A stretch of DNA of 34,549 nucleotides from Lachnospiraceae bacterium UBA4292. Its GTDB lineage: Bacteria > Bacillota > Clostridia > Lachnospirales > Lachnospiraceae. The position numbers were made by a program, and so were the translations under genes. The stretch is taken from assembly GCA_002395865.1 (NCBI GenBank), contig DGVE01000116.1, positions 1-34,549 on the forward strand, in the 5' to 3' direction. Below, one piece after another: positions 8,042 to 14,874 of the stretch. A model generated the notes under the pieces. The model searched no databases. It was not told the origin of the DNA and saw nothing but the letters and a program-made list of their open reading frames with translations. Numbering within the stretch: the first letter of the stretch is position 1; each line of letters opens with the position of its first letter.

Positions 8042-8097
8042 TGCTTGAAGGAAAGCTTTCAGACATCATCGGTGCCGCTTCAGACAGGGTACAATAA
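8041..8097 (+). CDS. Possible 18-residue coupling ORF between permease and ATPase
   Basis: ATG at 8041 overlaps the TGA of the permease gene (TGATG), and the frame (MLEGKLSDIIGAASDRVQ) ends at TAA 8095-8097, directly abutting the ATPase ATG at 8098. The ATPase has no good ribosome binding site of its own, so reading this mini-ORF could deliver ribosomes to it by termination-reinitiation. It may also be the remnant of the permease C-terminus after a frameshift. The product is unlikely to have a function of its own. Confidence 0.4.
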   Translation: MLEGKLSDIIGAASDRVQ

Positions 8098-8790
8098 ATG
8101 ATAGAACTCAAAGGAATCTCAAAAACATACTTCAAAGGGCGTCAGAACCAGGTAAACGCCCTGACAGACATAGACCTCACGATAGAGGAGAAGCAGATGA
8201 CAGCCGTCATCGGACCCTCCGGCGCAGGCAAATCCACCCTGCTGCACATCCTTGCCCTCCTCGAGACACCTGATGCAGGCAGCTATAAGGTGGACGGAGA
8301 GGATGTGTCAGGCCTGAAGGACGGTAAGGCCGCAAGGTTCAGAAACAAAAAGATCGCCTACGTTATGCAAAACGATGGGCTGATCGGAAGACTCACCGCT
8401 TTCGAGAACGCGGCTCTGCCCCTGACCATAGCGGGTGAAAGAAGCGGCGAGATAAAGGAAAGAGTGAACGATGCACTGACACTGGTAGGCCTCGAGAAGC
8501 GCATACGTACAAAGACTGAGTATTTAAGCGGAGGTGAGGCGCAGCGCGTAGCCATAGCAAGAGCGGTGGCATCGGGAGCTGATATAATACTCGCGGACGA
8601 GCCCACAGGAGCCGTGGACACTGCCAACTCCGAGAAGATAGTGGAGCTGTTCAGGGAGCTGAACAAGAGGGGCAAGACGGTCATAATCGTCACCCACAAC
8701 CGCGATGTGGCAGCGGCCTGCGACAGAGTGGTGGAGATAGTGGATGGGAGGATCGCCGATCCCCTCGCGAAAGGCGCCGAAATCCATTGA
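8098..8790 (+). CDS. MacB/LolD-type ABC ATPase, module 2
   Basis: 230 residues, normal length for the family. Walker A GPSGAGKST (39-47), Q-loop YVMQN (Gln 91), signature LSGGE (143-147), Walker B IILADEP (163-169), H-loop IVTHN (His 200). It should energise the two permeases encoded upstream. Unlike the module 1 ATPase it ends normally (VEIVDGRIADPLAKG and a few residues more). The ATG directly follows the stop of an 18-codon ORF, and no clear ribosome binding site is present. No terminator with a T-run follows; a 7-bp inverted repeat (TCTGTAG and CTACAGA, about 8814-8835) lies before the next gene, so read-through into the metallopeptidase gene is possible. Confidence 0.92.
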   Translation: MIELKGISKTYFKGRQNQVNALTDIDLTIEEKQMTAVIGPSGAGKSTLLHILALLETPDAGSYKVDGEDVSGLKDGKAARFRNKKIAYVMQNDGLIGRLTAFENAALPLTIAGERSGEIKERVNDALTLVGLEKRIRTKTEYLSGGEAQRVAIARAVASGADIILADEPTGAVDTANSEKIVELFRELNKRGKTVIIVTHNRDVAAACDRVVEIVDGRIADPLAKGAEIH

Positions 8791-8854
8791 CATCGATCGG
8801 ATGAACGGGTATTCTGTAGCCTAAGAACTACAGAGTATATAAAGAGGTGCCGGT

Positions 8855-9412
8855 TTGAACATCCACATCATCCGTTCCGACAGAAAGACCATATCGATAC
8901 AGATAACAAGGGACCTGCAGGTCGTCGTGCGCGCGCCGAGACAGCTGGGCCGCGGGGAGATAGAGCGTCTGGTGGAGGAGAAGAGGGGCTGGATCGAGAG
9001 CCACATGGAGAAGGTGCGCGGGGAGCTTAAGAGGGAGGAAGAGGCCGCGGGTGAGCGCCTGAGCGAGGATGAGATACGGGAGCTGGCCGACAGGGCGCTG
9101 AAGGTCATACCGGAGCGCGTGAGACATTTCGCGAAAGTGGTTGGAGTGACTTACGGACATATCACGATAAGGAACCAGAGGACGAGGTGGGGGAGCTGCT
9201 CGTCGAAGGGCAATCTGAACTTCAACTGTCTTCTGATGCTTGCGCCGAAGTACGTTATCGACTACGTGGTCGTGCACGAACTCTGCCACAGGAAGGAAAT
9301 GAACCACTCGAAGGCTTTCTGGGCCGAGGTGGAGAGGGTGCTGCCGGAGTATAAGAAGTCGGTGGAGTGGCTGAAAATAGAAGGACCATCCATAATGAGG
9401 AGGATGGGATGA
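8855..9412 (+). CDS. YgjP/WssM-like zinc metallopeptidase (DUF45, M48-related)
   Basis: 185 residues from a TTG at 8855, supported by AAAGAGGTG 5-7 bases upstream; no better start exists. The C-terminal half holds the family signature RTRWGSCSS (109-117) and the zinc site HELCH (141-145: His 141, Glu 142, His 145) with further His 151 in MNHSKAFW. The N-terminal third (residues 1-45) has the short beta-strand pattern (VVVRAPRQLGRGEIERLV) of YgjP proteins. The family is widespread and cytoplasmic; its function is poorly defined (putative peptidase, with UTP pyrophosphatase activity reported for YgjP). It is probably a stand-alone housekeeping gene closed by the hairpin at 9416. Confidence 0.92.
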   Translation: MNIHIIRSDRKTISIQITRDLQVVVRAPRQLGRGEIERLVEEKRGWIESHMEKVRGELKREEEAAGERLSEDEIRELADRALKVIPERVRHFAKVVGVTYGHITIRNQRTRWGSCSSKGNLNFNCLLMLAPKYVIDYVVVHELCHRKEMNHSKAFWAEVERVLPEYKKSVEWLKIEGPSIMRRMG

Positions 9413-9415
9413 CGA

Positions 9416-9447
9416 AGGCGGCACAAGTGGTGCCGCCTGATATTTTA
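9416..9447 (+). terminator. Terminator after YgjP-like gene
   Basis: AGGCGGCAC (9416-9424) pairs with GTGCCGCCT (9430-9438), loop AAGTG, followed by GATATTTTAT. Strong stem, weak T-run. Confidence 0.7.
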
Positions 9448-9603
9448 TAAAAAATAAAAATCCTTGTTACCTTTATGTGCTAAAATACGTCTATATAAGT
9501 AGGTGACACCGGTGCCATATGTACGGGATCTGACGCCCGGCGGAGGAATAATATGGATGATGACAAAATAATTTTGCTTTTTAAAGAAAGAGGGAGGTTT
9601 CGT

Positions 9604-10427
9604 ATGAAGATGAACAGAATAAAAAAGGTGCAGCCATTCTGGCTGCGTGCGTATGCGCTTCTGCGGCGCTCGGGGGATGTGATTTCGGTAAGTATGCCAG
9701 CGATATGCAGAAGAAGGTCGTGAATGACTTAAAGAACGAGGAGACGAAGGCTTCTGGCATCGAGATAGGCTACTCGTCTTCGGAACTGAAGGGGAAGAAT
9801 TACAATGATGTGGAGACGCTTTTGACAAAGAGCGGTTTCACGAATATCACGCTGGAGCCTATGGGCGATATGAAGGTCGGAATACTCGTAAAGGAAGGCG
9901 ATGTAGATGAGGTCAGCATAGGCGGAAACACCTTTTTCTGGAAGAGCACCAGGGCCAATGCAAATGAGACTGTGATCATCAGATATCATTCCTACCCGCA
10001 TAAGGATGCCGGAACTTCACCGGACGGCGGAGAGGAGGAGAACTCGGTAGATCCGTCCGAAAACACACCTGCGTCACAGGACGCATCCCCCGACACGAAG
10101 GAACCTATGAACTCAGATGTATCCTACGAAGAGATTAAAAAGGCCTTCGAAAACGGCGACTTCTCGCTGGTCACACCTTCATTCAAGGAGCAGATGGATA
10201 ACTACGAGGCGTTCTACGACAGCTATATCGAGTTTATGCAGAAGTATCTCTCGGGACAGTATGATGTGATGAGTATGATGGGCGATTACATGACCATGAT
10301 GGAGAAAAAAGAGCAGTGGGACGATGAGATCGATAACATCGATGAAAACAAGCTCACCCCTGCGGACGATGCATATTATCTCCTCGTGACCTTAAGGGTG
10401 GAGGAGAAGCTGTTGAAGCTGTATTGA
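9604..10427 (+). CDS. Lipoprotein with PASTA-like domain; start region out of frame by one base
   Basis: The ATG at 9604 has an ideal ribosome binding site (AGGGAGG, 7 bases upstream) but, read directly, stops at 9721. One base of backward shift at A AAA AAG (9621-9627) joins it to the long frame, giving a perfect lipoprotein signal: MKMNRIKK, hydrophobic core, lipobox LGGC. Without the shift the long frame has no usual start codon before the ATG at 9705, which would give a 240-residue protein with no signal. The mature part has a PASTA-like repeat (about 45 residues: LKGKNYNDVETLLTKSGF onward), a Pro/Ser/Asp/Glu-rich linker, and an alpha-helical C-terminal domain (YEAFYDSYIEFMQKYL) of the kind annotated DUF6591 in Clostridia. 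Alternatives: true frameshift mutation, poly-A phase switching, or sequence error. Confidence 0.75.
9621..9646 (+). other. dnaX-like slippery heptamer followed by a hairpin
   Basis: In the frame of the ATG at 9604 the bases 9621-9627 read A AAA AAG, the most efficient bacterial -1 frameshift heptamer. Two bases later GCAGCC (9630-9635) and GGCTGC (9641-9646) form a perfect 6-bp stem with a 5-base loop, extendable by two wobble pairs. The -1 shift enters exactly the lipoprotein frame. The spacer is shorter than in dnaX. Confidence 0.5.
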
Positions 10428-10458
10428 TATTGTTGAAATTATGATCGGATTATTGTAA

Positions 10459-10499
10459 AACCGCGGCCGCACCTGATGGTGTGGCTACGGTTCTTTTTT
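10459..10499 (+). terminator. Terminator after the lipoprotein gene
   Basis: AACCG-GGCC-CACC on the left arm pairs with GGTG-GGC-CGGTT on the right arm (10459-10473 with 10478-10492, small internal mismatches, TGAT loop), followed by CTTTTTT. Confidence 0.85.
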
Positions 10500-10501
10500 G
10501 C

Positions 10502-10530
10502 TTGAAATATGATCTGTTATGATGTATTAT
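10502..10530 (+). promoter_or_regulatory. Promoter of the AbiEi-like gene
   Basis: TTGAAA (10502-10507), 17-base spacer, TATTAT (10525-10530). The -10 element abuts the 12-bp palindrome arm at 10529, so a repressor bound there would block transcription. Confidence 0.75.
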
Positions 10531-10559
10531 ATTTTTGAAACAGACCATTTCAAAAATAT
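10529..10559. promoter_or_regulatory. 12-bp perfect inverted repeat, probable autoregulatory operator
   Basis: ATATTTTTGAAA (10529-10540) and its exact complement TTTCAAAAATAT (10548-10559) flank a 7-base centre. The site runs from the -10 element to just before the ribosome binding site of the AbiEi-like gene. AbiEi antitoxins are known to repress their own operon by binding inverted repeats, so this is the expected operator. Confidence 0.7.
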
Positions 10560-10572
10560 GAGGTGACCTGAT

Positions 10573-11190
10573 ATGGTATATGATTACATTTTAGAAAATT
10601 ATGAAAACGGTGACCCGATCTTCTTAAGTGAACTCCCAGGTACTTCCAGAGATTATCTCAGGCAGGAGATGAAAAAGCTCGTGGATGAAGGGAGGCTGGA
10701 GCGTTTATATAACGGCGTGTATTTTCTCGCGTATATGACGAAGCTTGGTACAAAGGGCCGGATCTCCGTGGAGAAGTACATTGAAAAGAAATATCTTACT
10801 GTGGGTGGCAGGACCGTAGGGTATATTACGGGATCACAGCTTGCGAATCAATATGGTTTCACCTCGCAGAAGCCGTCATGCTACGAGATATGCAGTAATG
10901 AAGCCACCACGAAGCAACGAAAGCAGGAGATCGACGGAAATACGATCGTGGTCTATAAGCCGGTCGCTGATGTGACAGAGAATAATTGTTCAGCGCTTCA
11001 GTTTTTGGACCTTATGTCAGTGATAGACAGATACAGCGATATATCCGGGGAGGAGCAGACTACCAGGTTGAGGAAATACGTGGAGGCGGTCAGGTTGAGT
11101 TTTAGGACGGTGAAAGAGTATCTTCCGTTGTATCCGGATAGAGTCTATCGAAATATTTATGATGGGGGATTGATGGGTGAGCTGGTGTAA
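10573..11190 (+). CDS. AbiEi-type antitoxin / transcriptional regulator (DUF6088-like)
   Basis: 205 residues; ATG with GAGGTG 7 bases upstream. The N-terminus is a winged helix (residues 15-55: FLSELPGTSRDYLRQEMKKL, then a wing RLERLYNGVYFL), followed by the AbiEi-like region with YITGSQLANQYGFTSQ (about 82-97). In type IV AbiE systems AbiEi represses its own operon and counters the nucleotidyltransferase toxin AbiEii. No AbiEii gene follows; instead an ORF6N protein starts 30 bases downstream. It may therefore be an orphan regulator, or the ORF6N protein may be a replaced partner. The palindrome at 10529-10559 supports autoregulation. The C-terminus is helical and lacks any catalytic motif I can see. 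Confidence 0.8.
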   Translation: MVYDYILENYENGDPIFLSELPGTSRDYLRQEMKKLVDEGRLERLYNGVYFLAYMTKLGTKGRISVEKYIEKKYLTVGGRTVGYITGSQLANQYGFTSQKPSCYEICSNEATTKQRKQEIDGNTIVVYKPVADVTENNCSALQFLDLMSVIDRYSDISGEEQTTRLRKYVEAVRLSFRTVKEYLPLYPDRVYRNIYDGGLMGELV

Positions 11191-11219
11191 GAAATACAGG
11201 ATCATGAGGGGGTCAAGGA

Positions 11220-12248
11220 GTGAGTAGCGAACAGAAAAAAGAACAGACTGCCATAGCTATCATCGATGAGCAGACGATCAGGGATAAGATATATGTGATC
11301 CGAGGACAGCAGGTCATGCTGGATTTCGAGCTGGCGGAGATATACGGGTATACTACGAAGGCTTTCAACCAGCAGGTCAAGAATAATATTGAAAAGTTTG
11401 ATGAGGATTTTCGGTTCCGTTTGACGAGAGAAGAGGTGGATAATCTCGTGAGGTCAAAAAATTTTACCTCACGGGAATCGACCCTATTTAAGGGTCAATC
11501 CGGTGGATCTCGGTACCTGCCATGGTGTTTTACTGAGCCCGGCCTCTATATGCTTATGACAGTCCTCAAAGGCGACCTTGCAACACAGCAGAGCAAGGCC
11601 TTGATACGCATATTTAAGGGCATGAAGGACTACATCATATCGCAATTGAGATTACCCGCCCTCGATGCCGCTGCGATCATTGAGCTGCAACTGGAACAGC
11701 ATGCAAATGATATCCGGGAGATAAGGGAAACCCTGAAGGATGTTGTAACCAGAGACGAGCTGGCTAAGTTCATGAACAGTTTCACCTTGCCGGAGCGTAA
11801 TCTTGAGTATGTCATTTACGCCGGAAGGACCTGCGAGGCGGATGCTGCTTACTCGGAAATCTATGCCACTGCCACAAAAACCTTATATATCGTCGACAAC
11901 TACATCGGTCCGAAAACGCTTCTACTGCTGAAAAGCGTTCCGGCAGGAGTAAAGACCGTTTTGTTCAGTGATAATGTTGGGAATGTCTTGAGAAGGTCGG
12001 AACTTCAGACGTTTCTTTCGGAATATCCCCACATCGACCTGACGATCAAAACGACCGGAGGACATTATCACGACCGGTACATTATAGTGGATCACGGAGA
12101 ACCGGCTGAAACGATCTATCATTGCGGCGGGAGCAGCAAGGATGCCGGATACAGGATCACGTCGATCACACGGGCGGATAATAATGCCTTGTACCAGCCT
12201 ATGATCCGTGAGCTTCTGAGTCATCCGACTCTGCGGTTTCTATGGTGA
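11220..12248 (+). CDS. ORF6N-domain protein with C-terminal PLD-like domain
   Basis: 342 residues from GTG 11220, with GAGGGGG 7 bases upstream. Residues ~15-140 are an ORF6N DNA-binding domain (VIRGQQVMLDFELAEIYGY at about 27-45, then ALIRIFKGMKDYI), a family common in phage antirepressor-like proteins. A helical linker (~145-200) leads to a C-terminal domain with HDRYIIVD (about 281-288) and CGGSSKDAGYRI (about 302-313), which matches the degenerate PLD-like module with H-x-x-(Y/F) and G-S-S/L-K-D motifs found in mobile and defence proteins. It probably binds DNA through ORF6N and may cleave or sense nucleic acid through the PLD-like part; the classical HKD pair is not clearly present, so catalysis is uncertain. 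It is likely co-transcribed with the AbiEi-like gene. Confidence 0.85.
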   Translation: MSSEQKKEQTAIAIIDEQTIRDKIYVIRGQQVMLDFELAEIYGYTTKAFNQQVKNNIEKFDEDFRFRLTREEVDNLVRSKNFTSRESTLFKGQSGGSRYLPWCFTEPGLYMLMTVLKGDLATQQSKALIRIFKGMKDYIISQLRLPALDAAAIIELQLEQHANDIREIRETLKDVVTRDELAKFMNSFTLPERNLEYVIYAGRTCEADAAYSEIYATATKTLYIVDNYIGPKTLLLLKSVPAGVKTVLFSDNVGNVLRRSELQTFLSEYPHIDLTIKTTGGHYHDRYIIVDHGEPAETIYHCGGSSKDAGYRITSITRADNNALYQPMIRELLSHPTLRFLW

Positions 12249-12313
12249 TGCAATAACAGACTGCTTTCTTGATGAGTTTAAGTTCCGGCTTATACCGGAT
12301 GAGGCGGTATTCA

Positions 12314-12336
12314 TGAAATCACAAATTGTGATTTCA
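12314..12336. repeat. 11-bp perfect palindrome at end of the ORF6N gene
   Basis: TGAAATCACAA (12314-12324), one central base, then its exact complement (12326-12336). It lies 65 bases after the ORF6N stop and 35 bases before the convergent gene's stop. A related half-pattern (TTTCAAATTGGAATCAC) occurs at 12358-12374. There is no long T-run on either strand, so a protein-binding site or mobile-element relic is as likely as a terminator. A smaller repeat, TCCGG/CCGGA, lies just upstream (about 12284-12300). Confidence 0.7.
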
Positions 12337-12370
12337 AGGTGGAGCGGCAGCATGAGGTTTCAAATTGGAA

Positions 12371-13504
12371 TCACGCAATGGCTCCCCACACCTGTTCGGC
12401 TGCCTGCTTCCATGCTTCATCAGATATGTGCTGTGTGGCTTTAATGCTTTCGAATTCGGCCTTTGCTTGATTATACGTGTAGAAGTCGATGGCTTCCATA
12501 ATCGCCTGATACTTTTCATGTGTAAGCGCCACCTGCATGATGTTTATTACATCGGTGATCTTCTGCTCCTTATCACAGACCATAAGGAAATTTGCGGAAA
12601 TGACATCATTCACTGCCTTGTGGTGGAAACCTTTTTCTATCGTGTAGAAATCGATAAGCATATCGCTGAATTCTCTTCCGCCTATCTTTTCAAATACATC
12701 TATCCATGTCACGTGATTTGGATGAAGCATTTCGCCGTATACTTCAAAGAAGCGCTCGTAGTACAGGATTATGAGGTTTGCAAACAGCGGCTGTAGGCTG
12801 TAGATTATGTCGAGGAGTGGCTCGGAGGGATGTTTTAACACAAATGATGTAATGGAACTCAGAAAAGCACGATAATCCTCTATAAGATCTTCGAGGTCCA
12901 GATGCTTCACTTCCTTACCGATCTCGATATTGACTGTGAGACGCTTGGTCGTATTCAGAAGTCTTCCGTAACGTTCTTCAATGTTAGTTATCAAACTAAG
13001 ATCCTTGATCTCTTTAATTTCTTGACGGGCATCTTCCACCTGAGCCCTTATCTCGTCAATGCCCTGTTGCATCCTGTTTATCTTTTTGTTGAGCATCGCA
13101 AATCCGGCTACGGTAGCACCTGTGTTTATTGCCGTGAGCCCGAGATTGACCCATGAAAGCGCGGTGAGACTGTCGATGCCATTTAGAACGGAACTGATAT
13201 CGCCGGAAATACTGTTCAGCAGAGCGTTGTTTTTCACTGTCGCAGACAGAATCTGGCTGATCTTTCTGTCAGACTGGAACAGAGACCATGCCCGGTTTAT
13301 TACAGTACCGGAAGCTTCACCTGAGCCGGACGCATTACCCATCTGAGGCAGTATATTATACATTTTTTTGTATATGCCTTTTCCGTTCTGACGGATAGCG
13401 ATCTCAAAGCCTTTATCGACTCCTTTTTTATCTATATAGTTACCGCTTGGGAATACGGTCTTGAGGATATAGTAGAGCATATCATTATTAATGTCAGTGC
13501 TCAT
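12371..13504 (-). CDS. Unrecognised protein with hydrophobic hairpin and coiled coil (gene 2 of pair)
   Basis: 377 residues from the ATG at 13504, which overlaps the upstream stop (TAATG); GGGAGG lies 10 bases before it inside the previous gene. A start 6 codons earlier is possible. Residues 1-100 are polar with a Gly/Ser-rich turn (about 56-66). Residues ~113-138 (TALSWVNLGLTAINTGATVAG) are a small-residue-rich hydrophobic stretch able to enter membrane, followed at once by a coiled coil (about 139-170, KKINRMQQGIDEIRAQVEDA). The C-terminal 200 residues are helical and polar. No enzyme motif is visible. The layout resembles membrane-acting effector proteins that stay soluble until triggered, but that is inference; I do not recognise the family. 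Confidence 0.8.
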   Translation of the reverse strand: MSTDINNDMLYYILKTVFPSGNYIDKKGVDKGFEIAIRQNGKGIYKKMYNILPQMGNASGSGEASGTVINRAWSLFQSDRKISQILSATVKNNALLNSISGDISSVLNGIDSLTALSWVNLGLTAINTGATVAGFAMLNKKINRMQQGIDEIRAQVEDARQEIKEIKDLSLITNIEERYGRLLNTTKRLTVNIEIGKEVKHLDLEDLIEDYRAFLSSITSFVLKHPSEPLLDIIYSLQPLFANLIILYYERFFEVYGEMLHPNHVTWIDVFEKIGGREFSDMLIDFYTIEKGFHHKAVNDVISANFLMVCDKEQKITDVINIMQVALTHEKYQAIMEAIDFYTYNQAKAEFESIKATQHISDEAWKQAAEQVWGAIA

Positions 13505-14238
13505 TATGTTTTGTCCTCCCACATATTATAACCGTTATCCTGACAGATTCTGACGTATATCATCCATGTCAGGCAGTAGAAAAACATTCTCTGCGAATTC
13601 CTTACCGGTGCATCGGCGTCTTCTATAATGGATTGGAAGAAGTTAACTTTCTTTCGCTCGCCGAGTTCTTCAAACAGACTCTTTTTATCAAAGAGACCGT
13701 TAGTGAGCATCTGGGCAAACTTATATTCCAGCTTAAAATCTATATTCGAGACGGGGTCCTTGATACTCGGACTTATTCGATGCTGCTTATAGATGGCCAG
13801 AATGATATTCACAAAGTCGATAAGGAAATTAAGAACCTCTGTATCTCCCATAGATGAGAGGGAATAGTCCTTTTGATTTACTTTATCGACATAGTTTTTC
13901 CTCAGGTGGGCTGTGTAATTCTGTGCGCGACCGACAGTACGATATACGCCGGCCTCCACACTTATCTCGGCATTCAGCAGATTGATGTAGTCTACCAGAG
14001 ACTTGTCCACTTCGGACAGCTCTTTGGAGAACAGAGAGTTCAGCAGTGAAGAGAATTCCTCCCTGTCCAGCAGATACATGAACTTATCTTTGGAGATCAG
14101 GTTCAGCAGAAATTTACCGAGCTTATAGCCTGTAATATTTGCCTGAAGATTTATGTCGGTGACAAAAAGTCTTTTAGCCAAAGAAAAATAGTAATCATCC
14201 AGTGAATTGATCAAAGTATCAAAACTGAAATATCCCAT
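13504..14238 (-). CDS. Unrecognised alpha-helical cytoplasmic protein (gene 1 of pair)
   Basis: 244 residues; ATG with AAAGGGGG about 9 bases upstream and a good promoter (14261-14289). It is predominantly helical, with no signal peptide, no membrane span strong enough to call, and no Walker, HTH or nuclease motif I can see. Hydrophobic helices around residues 134-150 (LNFLIDFVNIILAIY) and 218-233 (FYCLTWMIYVRI) look like core packing. Its stop overlaps the start of the hydrophobic-hairpin protein by one base, so the two are made together, probably in fixed ratio. A plausible role is sensor, chaperone or antitoxin for the second protein; this is inference only. Confidence 0.78.
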   Translation of the reverse strand: MGYFSFDTLINSLDDYYFSLAKRLFVTDINLQANITGYKLGKFLLNLISKDKFMYLLDREEFSSLLNSLFSKELSEVDKSLVDYINLLNAEISVEAGVYRTVGRAQNYTAHLRKNYVDKVNQKDYSLSSMGDTEVLNFLIDFVNIILAIYKQHRISPSIKDPVSNIDFKLEYKFAQMLTNGLFDKKSLFEELGERKKVNFFQSIIEDADAPVRNSQRMFFYCLTWMIYVRICQDNGYNMWEDKT

Positions 14239-14260
14239 AGATTTTAACCCCCTTTTTCTG

Positions 14261-14289
14261 ATTTTACCATAGAGTACTGAGAATGTAAA
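14261..14289 (-). promoter_or_regulatory. Promoter of the two-gene unit
   Basis: Minus strand: TTTACA (complement of 14284-14289), 17-base spacer, TAAAAT (complement of 14261-14266), about 25 bases before the ATG at 14238. Confidence 0.65.
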
Positions 14290-14345
14290 TGAAGAAACGA
14301 CAGATCAGTTGGCGTTTTCTTGCCTTTTTCGTGACCGTCTTTTCA

Positions 14346-14374
14346 TTGACATCCACTCCTCGAAGAACTATAAT
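14346..14374 (+). promoter_or_regulatory. Consensus sigma-A promoter of small membrane protein gene
   Basis: TTGACA (14346-14351), 17-base spacer, TATAAT (14369-14374): both boxes are perfect consensus. Transcription would start near 14381, giving a leader of only ~15 bases that consists mostly of the ribosome binding site AAAAGGAGG. Confidence 0.9.
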
Positions 14375-14395
14375 CGCTTCAAAAGGAGGTTTGCC

Positions 14396-14776
14396 ATGAA
14401 GAAAAAGATTCTGCCTTTTCTCAGCCTTCTCTGTGAGGGCGCATGCATCGCGCTGGCCTTTCATCCGCACGCGAGGCACTTTTTCTACGCGGGCGTGTCG
14501 TATGAGTACGGAAGCTACATAGATGCCTTCGGGATGGATACGCTTAGTGCGATATGTTTTATACTGATGATACTGTGCGCCGTCTCCACGATTTTGTATA
14601 TGCTTCCGAAAGGAAGCAGGATAGCGGTAGGACGGGCTGAAGCAGTGGGTTTTCCGGTGGCAACGGTAGTGCTGTTTTTTATCACATTTGCAATGAACAG
14701 TTTCGAGGTGACTGTTATACAGTTTATCATGGCGGGACTGCTGGTACTTGCGGCTGTAATAAAGCATATCTGCTAA
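14396..14776 (+). CDS. Small integral membrane protein, about four spans
   Basis: 126 residues from ATG 14396, chosen for the strong AAAAGGAGG 6 bases upstream and because an upstream start would precede the promoter. Hydrophobic segments at about 5-22, 46-66, 79-96 and 101-122, with short charged loops; the second loop (YMLPKGSRIAVGRAEA) is basic and likely cytoplasmic. No family recognised. The perfect promoter and short leader suggest strong constitutive expression. It is transcribed away from the two-gene unit on the minus strand and converges on the SNF2 gene, with a shared hairpin between them. It could be unrelated to the flanking defence-like genes. Confidence 0.8.
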   Translation: MKKKILPFLSLLCEGACIALAFHPHARHFFYAGVSYEYGSYIDAFGMDTLSAICFILMILCAVSTILYMLPKGSRIAVGRAEAVGFPVATVVLFFITFAMNSFEVTVIQFIMAGLLVLAAVIKHIC

Positions 14777-14787
14777 AAAGTGATTAT

Positions 14788-14829
14788 AATTCCCCAAAAC
14801 CATGCGAAAAAGACGGGTTTTGGGGAATT
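14788..14829. terminator. Bidirectional hairpin between convergent genes
   Basis: AATTCCCCAAAAC (14788-14800) is the exact complement of 14817-14829. The 13-bp stem has a 16-base loop and lies between the stops of the membrane protein gene and the SNF2 gene. T-runs are short on both sides, so it may stabilise ends as well as terminate. Confidence 0.7.
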
Positions 14830-14874
14830 ATAGCATAAACGGGGAAGTGGATATCCACCGCCATGTTTGTCATC

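Noticed and set aside
8828..9424. A 198-codon minus-strand frame opposite the YgjP-like gene
   Set aside because: The plus strand encodes the HELCH zinc site and WGSC signature; the opposite frame is Pro/His/Leu-rich noise.
12365..12796. A 143-codon plus-strand frame downstream of the ORF6N gene
   Set aside because: It lies wholly opposite the 377-residue gene of the two-gene unit, which has coupled translation and a promoter; the plus frame is Cys/Phe-rich with no ribosome binding site.
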